A stretch of 64,000 nucleotides of DNA from Bacteroidia bacterium (lineage in GTDB: Bacteria > Bacteroidota > Bacteroidia > SXHM01). The stretch lies in NCBI GenBank assembly GCA_022072225.1, contig JAJVIC010000002.1:820404-884403 (forward strand), in the 5' to 3' direction. The notes under the pieces are model-generated. The model saw nothing but the letters and a program-made list of their open reading frames with translations. It made no database searches and was not told where the DNA came from. Below, in pieces: positions 52,123 to 60,671 of this stretch. The stretch's first letter is position 1; each line of letters begins with the position of its first letter. The position numbers and the translations under genes were made by a program.

Positions 52123-54804
52123 TTAACGAACCACTATTTTTCCTCTTGCTTCTCCGGCACTTCTGCCGGCTGATTTAATGCTGCGCAATTCGTAGAAATA
52201 CATTCCTGCGGTCAGGTTCTTTTTTTCAATAATAACCCTTCCTGTAAGGATATTGCTGTAGCTCTGAACTACCCTGCCCTGTACATCCAGGATGGCAAGC
52301 ACGTAGTTTTCGTTGGCGGTATTATTGAATTCAAGAACAGCGGCATCACTAAAAGGGTTTGGATAAACAGTTACATTTAGCTGTTGCTCAGCATCGGCAA
52401 TACTGTTGGTGTTACTTGAGTCGTGTTCAATAATTTCTACGCAATAATCTTCTGCCTCTCCATAATTAAATGGATTAGTACAGGCCTGTGCTGCACTGCT
52501 GAACTTCATGCTTACACGCATACGGGTGCTGCCCAGCGTTGCTGAAGCAGGAACGGTAAATGTTCCGGTTACAGCTGCTGTAGTAGTTCCTGAAGCATAA
52601 ACGTTTTCGCCTGCATCACCAAAACTTCCGTTTTGGTTATAGTCAATCCATACACGAAAAACTTCATTAAACGCCTGACCGGGAAAACCGGGTGTAAGAA
52701 TAATGTTATAAATCTGGTTTCTGCCTAAAACAGTTGATTGGTCAGTGTAATCACCATAACCATCATCTGAGCCTGAAGTATTGTCAATCTGGTTGAGTTC
52801 TACACCGGCTATCCATTCTTCGGTGGCATCTTCGCCTTTTGTTTCGCAATAGGCAAGGTCGGTGCAGGCTCCGCAGCCCTGTGTGGTAAATGCCAGTATA
52901 TCCGAGAAATCGGTTAAACCGGTATCGCAAACAGTTTGCACCCGAAACTGATAGTCTTTGCAAGGCTCCAGTCCGGTAAGCTCAAAAGTATTGTCGGTTA
53001 TGTTACCGAAAACTGTCCAGGATGATGAACCTTCGATGCTGTATTCAACATTGTAAGATTCTGCTGCCAGCAAGTCACTCCATGTGAAAGTTGCAGAAGT
53101 ATCGGTAGTAGCTGTGAGCGTTAACCCTTCAGGCGGAAGGCAGCAGCCGTCTGTGGTAAACACATGGCTCTGCGACCACTCACTGCTGTCGGTATCGCAA
53201 ATTGCCATTACCTGAAACTCGTATTCGGTGCAGGCTGATAATCCTGTAACGGAATAGGGAGAGGTAACGCCATATACATCAGTCCAGATGTTGGTACCAA
53301 CCGGGCGATAGTATAAATCAAAACCTGCAGTGCCCGGTGCGCTGTTCCAGGTAAAGGTTGCTCCGGTATCGCTTACGGCACTTGTATTGAGTGAAAAAGG
53401 TGTAACGCATCCGCCTGCGCTGCAATTGCTGAGTAATTCGTTTACGGCATTGAATACATTCAGTCTTCCGCCTGTTACGGTAATGTTGTTAAGGCTTGCG
53501 TTGGCATCAACTCCATCTAAGATATATTGTTTTATTTGCAGGGCTGCCGCTGCCGGATCTGCATAGGCCAATGCCATAAACGAAGCGCACTGCACAGAAT
53601 ACAGCAAACCTATTGTTCCCGCAACGTGTGGCGTAGCGCCTGATGTTCCTCCGAATGCACCATAACCATTTGGATATTCCGGTGTGTGTGTGCCTTCACC
53701 GGGAGCTCCCAAATCAATAGTGGTTAGGCCGTAACCTGCCTGAGTTACTTTCACATCATCGTTATTGGTATTGGTAACCGATATAAGCCAATTACTTGGA
53801 CAGGCTGTTGGCAAATCGCCAAACACATCTACATTCTGATTACCGTTAATGGTAGCACCTGCACTCAGAATTCCATAAGTTCCCAACGTATCATACATGG
53901 CGCACCATAGCGGTGAATCATCGGGCTGGCCGCCATCAATACCCCACGAGGAGTTTGTGGCTACCACAAAAGCGCCTTCGGTGCCACCGCTTTGGTTATA
54001 CAGTTTGCGCATTACAAGAGGATAGGTATAGGCTTCTACTGCCTGTGCTTCGTTGCCTCCGCCCACTACTATCATCAGTTTTACATTCCAGTTTACTCCG
54101 GTTACCCCTACTCCGTTATTTCCTTTTGCGCCTACAATACCGGCTACGGATGTTCCGTGGCCTCCGCCAAACTGTCCTCCGGTAATATCATCGGTGTTGT
54201 TATCGGCATTCCAGCCGCGGTAGTCATCTTCGTAGCCATTGCCGTCATCGTCAGTATTATTGTTGGGTATTTCTGCATAGTTGAACCACATATTTCCTGC
54301 AAAATCGGGGTGGGTACCGCTGAGACCATCGTCAACAACGCAGACTACGATGGTATCGCCAAATGCGGTGATACCGCCTGTGGTTATATCCCAGGCAAGG
54401 TCGGCATCTATATCGGCACCTGCGGTGCCGCTGCCCTGGCCGGTGTTTACATATTGCCATTGCTGATTAAACTGCGGGTCGTTGGGTACGGTAGAGCGAT
54501 AATAGATATGGTGGTTTAGCTGAGCTTCATTTACTGAGGGATGAAATTTTACGGCATTTAATACGCGCTGCTGATTTACGCCTTCGTAAGTGTACTCTAC
54601 CAGCCATATATTCATGGGCGGTGATATAAATTTCTTTGCAGTGAGGTTGATGTTACTGCCTTCAAACTGCTGAAAACTGCGGGTCAGGGATTCTATGTTC
54701 TTTCCTGATTTTAACTGAACAAGGAGCTGGCCGTTGACGAAGGGCTGGGCGAAAGATATGTAAGAGGTAATAAGTAATAAGTAAGAGGTAATAAATAGAC
54801 GCAT
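52123..54804 (-). CDS. Type IX-secreted subtilisin-like protease (S8 family)
   Basis: The 893-residue protein has a signal peptide and an inhibitor-like prodomain (about 20-105). The S8 catalytic domain carries D158 (VVDDGLSGTHPDF), H216 (GGGHGTSVAGI) and S388 (GGTSGATPHVAG). Two fibronectin type III repeats (about 470-640) follow, each ending in a C-rich ...TTDGC or TTQGC. Next comes a GEVED domain (RVWIDYNQNGSFGDAGENVY and FNYGEAEDYCVEI), then a type IX sorting domain of about 75 residues (VTVYPNPFSDAA...ILDVQGRVV...AGMYFYELR) ending KIVVR. It is exported to the cell surface or medium and probably degrades protein; target unknown. Confidence 0.95.
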   Translation of the reverse strand: MRLFITSYLLLITSYISFAQPFVNGQLLVQLKSGKNIESLTRSFQQFEGSNINLTAKKFISPPMNIWLVEYTYEGVNQQRVLNAVKFHPSVNEAQLNHHIYYRSTVPNDPQFNQQWQYVNTGQGSGTAGADIDADLAWDITTGGITAFGDTIVVCVVDDGLSGTHPDFAGNMWFNYAEIPNNNTDDDGNGYEDDYRGWNADNNTDDITGGQFGGGHGTSVAGIVGAKGNNGVGVTGVNWNVKLMIVVGGGNEAQAVEAYTYPLVMRKLYNQSGGTEGAFVVATNSSWGIDGGQPDDSPLWCAMYDTLGTYGILSAGATINGNQNVDVFGDLPTACPSNWLISVTNTNNDDVKVTQAGYGLTTIDLGAPGEGTHTPEYPNGYGAFGGTSGATPHVAGTIGLLYSVQCASFMALAYADPAAAALQIKQYILDGVDANASLNNITVTGGRLNVFNAVNELLSNCSAGGCVTPFSLNTSAVSDTGATFTWNSAPGTAGFDLYYRPVGTNIWTDVYGVTSPYSVTGLSACTEYEFQVMAICDTDSSEWSQSHVFTTDGCCLPPEGLTLTATTDTSATFTWSDLLAAESYNVEYSIEGSSSWTVFGNITDNTFELTGLEPCKDYQFRVQTVCDTGLTDFSDILAFTTQGCGACTDLAYCETKGEDATEEWIAGVELNQIDNTSGSDDGYGDYTDQSTVLGRNQIYNIILTPGFPGQAFNEVFRVWIDYNQNGSFGDAGENVYASGTTTAAVTGTFTVPASATLGSTRMRVSMKFSSAAQACTNPFNYGEAEDYCVEIIEHDSSNTNSIADAEQQLNVTVYPNPFSDAAVLEFNNTANENYVLAILDVQGRVVQSYSNILTGRVIIEKKNLTAGMYFYELRSIKSAGRSAGEARGKIVVR

Positions 54805-54893
54805 AGTTTTATGTAATAGGTAAAATGTAATAAGTAACAGGTAATAACAGCCGAGCCAATATTACATATTACATTTTACATGTTAAATTGTTT
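54790..54893. repeat. AT-rich inverted repeat upstream of the subtilase gene
   Basis: gtaataagtaacaggtaataa and attacatattacattttacat-type arms surround a core cagccgagcc. It resembles the element in the efp-lpxD spacer, whose core gcggttcggctg is similar in reverse. Confidence 0.6.
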
Positions 54894-54894
54894 T

Positions 54895-55185
54895 TCAAAG
54901 CAATACAACTTCTTCAATTATTTGTTTGCCCACTTCTTCGTTCATAAGGCTTATGATTTTCTCTTTCTCGAAACTCAGAGTTTGGCGGGCTGCCGAAGAA
55001 TTGAGGTGTATAAACAGTTTCTTTTTGCTGATGTAAACGCGGGTGGTGTGTTTGGCTATGGTTTTGCCCATTACCTTTTCCCAGGATGCTATGAGTTTGG
55101 TTTCGTCCAGCTTTTGTTGCAGGCCAAAGACGCGTAGCATTTCGCTGATGGCTTCTCCGAGGGTTTGCTGGTTGTTGCGTTTCAT
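54895..55185 (-). CDS. DciA-like (DUF721) protein
   Basis: The 96-residue protein has the DUF721 pattern: NNQQTLGEAISEMLRVFGLQQ, the W in IASWEKVMGKTIAKHT and the C-terminal LNSSAARQTLSFEKEKIISL. DciA loads the replicative helicase in many bacteria that lack DnaC. The gene lies 133 bp downstream of recF on the same strand, and the recF neighbourhood supports the assignment. The family is diverse, so a replication role in this organism is inferred from family. Confidence 0.85.
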   Translation of the reverse strand: MKRNNQQTLGEAISEMLRVFGLQQKLDETKLIASWEKVMGKTIAKHTTRVYISKKKLFIHLNSSAARQTLSFEKEKIISLMNEEVGKQIIEEVVLL

Positions 55186-55194
55186 TTTAGCTAT

Positions 55195-55325
55195 TTAATA
55201 TGTAACAGGTAACAGGTAATACTATTTAATATGTAACAGGTAACAGGTAATATTTTGTTGGCAGCTGTGTTACTTATTACTTATTACATATTACTTATTA
55301 CCTATTACCTATTACCTATTACATA
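55195..55325. repeat. Tandem and inverted AT-rich repeat between recF and the DciA-like gene
   Basis: A 25-31-bp unit (atttaatatgtaacaggtaacaggtaat) is directly repeated near 55195-55252, then a long run of ttattacctattac-type units reaches 55325 on the other arm. The centre contains ttggcagctgtg. It is the longest member of the spacer-repeat family here. Confidence 0.65.
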
Positions 55326-56425
55326 TTACTTATTACTTCCCCTTTATCCACTTCAAATATCTTCACATTCCGGTCGCTGTTAATGAATATGTTTTTCAGG
55401 CGGTCGGTGTGGGTGTCGGTTATGAATACTTGTCCGAAGTTTTGGTTGCTTACTTTTTCAATGAGGCGGGTTATTCGGGTTTGGTCCAGTTTGTCGAATA
55501 TATCATCGAGCAGCAAGAGGGGTGGGTAGCCTTTTACTTGTTTCATAAAATCGAATTCGGCTAATTTCAGGGCTACGAGAAATGATTTTTGCTGGCCCTG
55601 CGAACCAAAGCGTTTTACGGGGTATTGGTTTATCTGAAAGTTTAAATCGTCTTTGTGTATGCCCACGGTGGTGTATTGCAGTATGCGGTCGCGGTTAAAT
55701 GCGTTGCGCAATTGTTCAGCAAAGTTACCTTTTTCCAATTGGGATTCATAGTTAATGGCTACTTCTTCGGCCTGGCCCGACAGGTAGCTGTAGTAGTGGC
55801 TGAACGAAGAAAGGGTGTTTTCAATAAATTCTCTGCGTTTTTCAAATAGCTGGAGGCCGAAGCGGACTAATTGGTTGTCCCATATCTCGAATTGCTCGTA
55901 GTCTATGGTGGTTTGGGCTGCGGTGGCTTTTAACAAAGCATTGCGCTGGCTGAGTGCATTGTTGTAGTTAATGAGGTTATAGAGGTATTCGCGGTTGTAT
56001 TGCGATACTACGGAGTCTATAAATTTTCTGCGTACTTCGCTGCCTCCGGTAACCAGTTCGGTATCGGCCGGTGATACCATTACGATGGGTATAAGGCCTA
56101 TGTGTTCGGCAAGGCGGGGGTATTCTTTTTTGTTGCGCTTAAATTGTTTTTTGGTGTTGCGCTTTTGTCCGCAATAGATGTGTTCTTCTTCTCCGTTAAT
56201 CTGAAATTTGCCTTCTGCTACAAAGAAGGCTTCATCGTGGCGTATGTTCTGGCTGTCAACGGGGTTGAAATAGCTTTTGCACATGGCCAGGTAGTGTATG
56301 GCATCCAGGAGGCCTGTTTTGCCGGCTCCGTTGTTGCCGGTAAAGCAGTTTACCTGGGGCGAAAACTGCAGGTCAGCCTGGGCAATGTTGCGGAAGTTGA
56401 TGAGGGAAAGGGTTTGGAGATACAC
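55319..56425 (-). CDS. recF: DNA replication and repair protein RecF
   Basis: The 368-residue protein is a RecF: Walker A GNNGAGKTGLLDAI (about 29-42), the N-terminal INFRN, a D-loop LLLDDIFDKLDQTR and a C-terminal QVFITDTHT. RecF binds gapped DNA and helps load RecA. The start codon is GTG at 56425. The last bases of the gene lie in the TTACC-rich repeat region described at 55195. Confidence 0.94.
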   Translation of the reverse strand: MYLQTLSLINFRNIAQADLQFSPQVNCFTGNNGAGKTGLLDAIHYLAMCKSYFNPVDSQNIRHDEAFFVAEGKFQINGEEEHIYCGQKRNTKKQFKRNKKEYPRLAEHIGLIPIVMVSPADTELVTGGSEVRRKFIDSVVSQYNREYLYNLINYNNALSQRNALLKATAAQTTIDYEQFEIWDNQLVRFGLQLFEKRREFIENTLSSFSHYYSYLSGQAEEVAINYESQLEKGNFAEQLRNAFNRDRILQYTTVGIHKDDLNFQINQYPVKRFGSQGQQKSFLVALKLAEFDFMKQVKGYPPLLLLDDIFDKLDQTRITRLIEKVSNQNFGQVFITDTHTDRLKNIFINSDRNVKIFEVDKGEVISNM

Positions 56426-56494
56426 GGGTGGGCAAAGTTATAAATTGATAATTAGTTTTTGGAATAATAAAGTAAATGGCAAAATACATTTTGA

Positions 56495-56577
56495 ACCACA
56501 TAGGCACATAGAACACATTAGAAAAGCATCCGCCTCAGGCGGATGAAAGCACTCTGTTTCCTATGTGCCTATGTGGT
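56495..56577. repeat. Perfect 17-bp inverted repeat with a nested palindrome
   Basis: Arms accacataggcacatag (56495-56511) and its reverse complement (56561-56577) enclose the palindrome catccgcctcaggcggatg (56527-56545). The inner palindrome recurs at 42617-42631. Confidence 0.75.
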
Positions 56578-56630
56578 AAAGAAAACTCGTGCCAACATCT
56601 TAATAATTCCGTTAGTTTTTACCCTAAAAA

Positions 56631-56668
56631 AGCAAAGCCCCCCGCTTAACCAAGGCGGAGGGCTTGCT
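56631..56668. terminator. G/C-rich hairpin, possible bidirectional terminator
   Basis: agcaaagccccccgc / gcggagggcttgct form a stem with small bulges around the loop ttaaccaag. It lies about 220 nt after the 56888 gene, which is far for a terminator, so the role is uncertain. Confidence 0.4.
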
Positions 56669-56754
56669 CATCCAATTAACCCGTTTGCGAAATACCTTAT
56701 CAAAACACAAACGGGGCAGTTGGGCGTGTTTTAGACCATTTTATTCATAATTCT

Positions 56755-56881
56755 GTCAAGATTATTGGCTTTTTTGCTACCGATATCCATTATTCTGCTA
56801 CCGTTTTTGAATATTTTACTACCGATATCTATTGTTTTGCTACCGATACCAATTGTTTTGCTACCGTTTTTGAATTTTACA
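56755..56881. repeat. Second 21-nt-period array (gctaccg units)
   Basis: Units gctaccgatatccattattct, gctaccgtttttgaatatttt, actaccgatatctattgtttt, gctaccgataccaattgtttt and gctaccgtttttgaattttac follow each other with an exact 21-nt period, with a degenerate unit (gtcaagattattggctttttt) before them. The reverse strand reads as heptads KTIDIGS, KIFKNGS and RIMDIGS with no in-frame start. Confidence 0.75.
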
Positions 56882-56887
56882 CATTGA

Positions 56888-57829
56888 TTAGCGGCTTCGG
56901 AGAGCAGAAAATACAGCAGTAGTAGTTGTTGAAGGATTTACCACAGTAATTACACTATAACCTTTAGCAATACCATACATTTCACCGGGAGGCACAATAA
57001 CCGGACTACCTGATACCGAAGCGCCCTTGTAAATATGAATAGCCACTGTGCCAATATTCTTTAAAGTTCCCCCAATAATTAGACTTGGAACTTTAAGCTG
57101 ACTGCTCAACTTCACCTTACTCACCACCTGCTTAGGCGCCCTCGGGCTATCATCCACCACAAAGCCCCAGTTGCCCAGCTCCTTGGGGTTGTTGTTATAC
57201 AAACCCATTAAAAAACCGCCAATACTGCGCACATGCTCCACCACCGGAAGCCACACATTGTTGCGGTCCTCCGTAGCATCCTCGGCATCTTTAGCCAGTT
57301 GCTTGGCCTGCTCATGAAAGCCGCGCGCATCAGTAACCGCCACCATGTCATCGGTAATACTATAATTGTGCAGCGCAAGATAAGGGTTCAAAGGATTAGA
57401 AGCCGCAGGAACGGAAGCATACTTAACACTGAAAGCCTCCATAATCTCGGTGCGCAGCCCAAACTCGGTGGGGTAATTAATGCGCCCCGTAGCCGTAACG
57501 GGCAAGCCCCAGTTACCCAACTCACTGGTTACGGGCTTGTAAAACTTTTTCAGAAACTGCGCATAATCACGCAGATGACCAAAAACAGGGTCAAACTTAA
57601 GGTCACGCTTTTGAGTAAAATTTTCGGCCTGCTTGCTCTTCTCAGAGCGCGTTTGGTCAAAGGCAGTGGCGCTGTCCTTTGCCGTGTTGTCGGCCACCAG
57701 GTCAATACCCTGAGCCGCAAGAAAGGCACCTATAACAGCCGCTCCCGTAGCGGTGTCGGCCTTAGCCTTTACATTGTTAAACAACAGTTTTTGCGAGAGG
57801 AAATCCTCCGGTAGAATTAATCTTGCCAT
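56888..57829 (-). CDS. Unknown 313-residue protein with duplicated ELGNWG motif
   Basis: I do not recognise a characterised family. The protein is soluble, with two related halves: about 95-140 (DPVFGHLRDYAQFLKKFYKP...SELGNWGLPV) and about 195-240 (LPVVEHVRSIGGFLMGLYNN...KELGNWGFVV). Each is a pair of helices ending in ELGNWG[LF]. The last 80 residues form a beta domain (LKNIGTVAIHIYKGASVSGS). The layout is like the 43025 protein: helices, then a C-terminal beta module. The 21-nt array starts 7 bases past its stop. Its upstream region is AT-rich. Confidence 0.78.
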   Translation of the reverse strand: MARLILPEDFLSQKLLFNNVKAKADTATGAAVIGAFLAAQGIDLVADNTAKDSATAFDQTRSEKSKQAENFTQKRDLKFDPVFGHLRDYAQFLKKFYKPVTSELGNWGLPVTATGRINYPTEFGLRTEIMEAFSVKYASVPAASNPLNPYLALHNYSITDDMVAVTDARGFHEQAKQLAKDAEDATEDRNNVWLPVVEHVRSIGGFLMGLYNNNPKELGNWGFVVDDSPRAPKQVVSKVKLSSQLKVPSLIIGGTLKNIGTVAIHIYKGASVSGSPVIVPPGEMYGIAKGYSVITVVNPSTTTTAVFSALRSR

Positions 57830-58012
57830 GATGTTTTTAGTTTAAAGGGTTAGTAATTCTGTTTCGTAAATACTTTGTTATTAAAGGTTTATAAATGAAA
57901 ATAATCAGCTAACGCAAATTTTATAAAAAAATAAATACGAGTCTATAGTTGCAGGAAAAAATTTACCTTTCCCTGAAACCACCTCCGCCATTAAAGCGGG
58001 AAAACAAAAAAC

Positions 58013-59437
58013 CTACCTGATTTTATTAAACACCCCTTCCTGTTTCATCAGGGCCTCAATCTCATCGGCCTTGCGGGGAGCAAGCGCTGAAAGATTTTCG
58101 GGCTGTCCATCGGTAATAAGAATATCGTCTTCAATGCGCACACCAATGTTCCACCACTTGGGGTCGCAATCACTTCCTTCGGGAATATAAATACCTGGTT
58201 CTACGGTAATAACATTGTTTACCTTAAGTACATCATACAGTCCCGCATCGTGAACATCCAGGCCCAGGTAATGCGAAGTACCGTGCATAAAATACTTGCG
58301 GTATTCGGCAGCTTCTTTAATAATACCAAGAGCAAGAAGCCTGTCCTGAATAACCTTAACCGCAGCCTGATGGGGCGCCATAAACGGCTTACCCTTCAGG
58401 CATTTTTGTATGCCGGCCTCCTGCGCCTCCAGTACAATATCATAAATAGCCCTTTGCTCGGGCGAAAACTTTCCATTGATTGGGATGGTGCGCGTAACAT
58501 CGGCCGTGTAGCCATGATACTCTGCACCAATGTCCGAAACCAGTAATTCAGGATTATCCAGATGCTTGCGGTTGGTGGTATAGTGCAACACACACGAATT
58601 TTCGCCACTGCCCAGTATGGAAGGAAATCCCACATCCTCGGCACCTTTTACTTTAAAGAAAAACTCCACAATAGCCTCACTCTGATATTCGGTCATTCCG
58701 GGTTCCAGCGCTTTCATCAGTTCAATCTCGGCTTCGCAGGTCATGGTTATGGCCTTGCGCAGCAATACCAGCTCCTCCTGCAGCTTAATCTCGCGCAGGC
58801 TGGCCATCATTACCTCCAGCCCCGCCACATCGGGCGAGGCGCGTTGCGTGTTCTTCTGGAACGCTTGTATCAAATCATACAAATCACCATTCTCACCGGC
58901 TTCATCACGCACATCGTTAAACAATTTGCTGTTAAACACCTTGTCAAACTTGCCAAAGTCAATACCCGACTTATGAAAATCATCGTTTACCAGAGCCGGT
59001 TTAATGCCTAATTGTTTTTCTACTCCATCGGTACCCAGCCTTCGGCCTGTCCACACTTCACTTGACGGATTCCGGTTTTGCACAAAAATCATTTCGGTGT
59101 TACCATCGGCAAACTTTTGCTTTTCTTTAAAAATAACCAATACCGCATTCGGTTCTGTTAAACCTGTCAGATAATAAAAATCCGGATCCTGATGGTATTC
59201 ATAATCCACATCATTGGCCCTGTTGCGCACCGGGGCTGCAAAAAATACCGCCACCGAACCTTCTGGCATCAACGCACGCAAAGCCTCTCTGCGGCCCTTG
59301 TGAAAGTCTTTGTTCAGCAAATCATCATCATAGCGGCTGGGGCGGTGTTCACCTATCAACCCGGGAATAACCGTCTCCTGCGCTGCGGCCGCTGATACAA
59401 TACCAAAAGAAAGAAAAAATGCGAGTTTGATTTTCAT
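58013..59437 (-). CDS. Xaa-Pro aminopeptidase (aminopeptidase P family), secreted
   Basis: From the ATG at 59437 the product has 474 residues with a signal peptide (MKIKLAFFLSFGIVSAAAAQ). An ATG at 59458 lies inside the L28 terminator and is unlikely. The N-terminal domain (about 30-215) precedes a pita-bread metallopeptidase with metal ligands in VSDIGAEYHGYTADVTRT, MHGTSHYLGLDVHDAG, VEPGIYIP and GVRIEDDILIT. It releases N-terminal residues before proline, here probably in the periplasm or outside the cell. Confidence 0.92.
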   Translation of the reverse strand: MKIKLAFFLSFGIVSAAAAQETVIPGLIGEHRPSRYDDDLLNKDFHKGRREALRALMPEGSVAVFFAAPVRNRANDVDYEYHQDPDFYYLTGLTEPNAVLVIFKEKQKFADGNTEMIFVQNRNPSSEVWTGRRLGTDGVEKQLGIKPALVNDDFHKSGIDFGKFDKVFNSKLFNDVRDEAGENGDLYDLIQAFQKNTQRASPDVAGLEVMMASLREIKLQEELVLLRKAITMTCEAEIELMKALEPGMTEYQSEAIVEFFFKVKGAEDVGFPSILGSGENSCVLHYTTNRKHLDNPELLVSDIGAEYHGYTADVTRTIPINGKFSPEQRAIYDIVLEAQEAGIQKCLKGKPFMAPHQAAVKVIQDRLLALGIIKEAAEYRKYFMHGTSHYLGLDVHDAGLYDVLKVNNVITVEPGIYIPEGSDCDPKWWNIGVRIEDDILITDGQPENLSALAPRKADEIEALMKQEGVFNKIR

Positions 59438-59443
59438 AAATAA

Positions 59444-59479
59444 AACAGGCGTTGCCATGCAAAGATAGCAACGCCTGTT
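59444..59479 (-). terminator. Terminator of rpmB
   Basis: aacaggcgttgc / gcaacgcctgtt form a perfect 12-bp stem with a 12-nt loop 21 nt after the rpmB stop; on the minus strand it is followed by TTTTATTTATG. Confidence 0.8.
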
Positions 59480-59500
59480 ATATGCAGATGTTAAATTGTG

Positions 59501-59740
59501 TTATTTGGTGGTATACCCTTTCTCTCTTGCTTCCTGAAGGCAGGCGTAAATGCCTTTTTTAGTAACGTTTTTAAGCGCAGATGTTGAGATTTTAAGCGTT
59601 ACAGATTTGTTCTCTTCCGGAACAAAAAAAGTCTTTTTCAACAGGTTGGGATAAAACTTCTTCTTGGTTTTAATGTTAGAGTGAGAAACTTTATGACCTG
59701 TTACGGCTTTTTTACCGGTTAATTCGCAAACTTTTGACAT
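59501..59740 (-). CDS. rpmB: 50S ribosomal protein L28
   Basis: The 79-residue protein begins SKVCELTGKKAVTGHKVSHS and has NIKTKKKFYPNL and LKISTSALKNVTKKGIYACL, all typical of L28. Size matches the family in this phylum. L33, often paired with L28, is not adjacent. A possible -7 element TATATTTG lies upstream on the minus strand (59771-59778). Confidence 0.97.
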   Translation of the reverse strand: MSKVCELTGKKAVTGHKVSHSNIKTKKKFYPNLLKKTFFVPEENKSVTLKISTSALKNVTKKGIYACLQEAREKGYTTK

Positions 59741-59831
59741 GATTTCCTATCGTTTTTTTATTTGGGGCTGCAAATATAGAATTAATTCCAAAATAAAAAC
59801 AATACTTTTGTAATTCATTTTTCCTTCACCC

Positions 59832-60632
59832 ATGAAAATTTCCAATTACCTCTTACTTGCCTCCGGTGCAATGCTTACATTCCTCTTTTCTTCATGCAAA
59901 GAACAGGGCTGTACCGACCCTGAGGCTATAAACTACAACAGCAATGCCGATGATGACGATGGTTCGTGTACCTATTACAACGAAACCGACCTTAGTTTAC
60001 ATCTTTACCCAATGGCAGGAAACAATGCGCTTGTATATAATCAGGAGTTTAGCGTAAACGGCCGCAAACTCAAATTTACCCGTGCCCAGTTCTATATCTC
60101 CAACATAAAACTCAGAAAGGCAGACAACAGCACTTTCGCCCCCGAAATGCCTTACATATTGTTTCAGTCGCTTGCCAACGACTATAACAACGGCATGGTT
60201 GACACCGGAAACTACGCTTTCTTGGACCTCTCGGTTGGTGTTGACTCAATAGCCAATCATGGCGATCCTGCTCAATGGAGTACAACCCACCCATTATACA
60301 TTGGCAGCGAGTACAGCACTTACTGGACCTGGTCACAGGGTTATGTATTTATTCGCCTCGAAGGATATGTTGACTCATCGCCTGCCGGAAACGGCAATGC
60401 TGATGCCGGCTTTGCTTATCACGTGGGCAATGACGAGTTTCTCAGAAATGTGAGTATCCCGATCAGCAAAAACCTGCAAGGCGCAACAAGCATTATTGAA
60501 CTGAATATTGACTTTGCTAAAATGCTGGAAGATGTTGATTTTACTACTGAACTGGAAACACACAGCACCAACAATAAGCCTCTTGCCGAAAAAATAGCAA
60601 ATAAAACACCCGAGGCTATTACGCTGAGGTAA
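59832..60632 (+). CDS. MbnP-like lipoprotein (copper-related family)
   Basis: The 266-residue protein has a lipoprotein signal (LTFLFSSC, C22), then a Cys/Asp-rich calcium-binding-like stretch (GCTDPEAINYNSNADDDDGS), as found at the N terminus of many Bacteroidota surface lipoproteins. The main domain (about 55-250) resembles MbnP: KFTRAQFYISNIKLRKADNS, FLDLSVGVDSIANHGDP, TWSQGYVFIRLEGYV and NVSIPISKNLQG. MbnP proteins partner MbnH-type di-haem proteins in copper handling; no such partner is next to it. A -7 element TACTTTTG lies at 59803-59810. Confidence 0.82.
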   Translation: MKISNYLLLASGAMLTFLFSSCKEQGCTDPEAINYNSNADDDDGSCTYYNETDLSLHLYPMAGNNALVYNQEFSVNGRKLKFTRAQFYISNIKLRKADNSTFAPEMPYILFQSLANDYNNGMVDTGNYAFLDLSVGVDSIANHGDPAQWSTTHPLYIGSEYSTYWTWSQGYVFIRLEGYVDSSPAGNGNADAGFAYHVGNDEFLRNVSIPISKNLQGATSIIELNIDFAKMLEDVDFTTELETHSTNNKPLAEKIANKTPEAITLR

Positions 60633-60646
60633 GACCTCACCCCTAG

Positions 60647-60666
60647 CCCTCTCCTCAAGGAGAGGG
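60647..60666. repeat. G/C-rich palindromic repeat between the MbnP-like and PabA genes
   Basis: ccctctcc-tcaa-ggagaggg, preceded by gacctcacccctag. It is intergenic here (between convergent genes), unlike the copies at 19269, 21381 and 63247. Confidence 0.7.
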
Positions 60667-60671
60667 GAACG

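Larger units (their letters stand above)
56426..56887. other. 462-bp gene-free region with nested inverted repeats and a 21-bp array
   Basis: From left to right it holds a 17-bp inverted repeat (56495-56577) with a palindrome inside, a G/C-rich hairpin at 56631-56668, and a 21-bp-period array at 56755-56881. No gene is supported. Confidence 0.65.
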
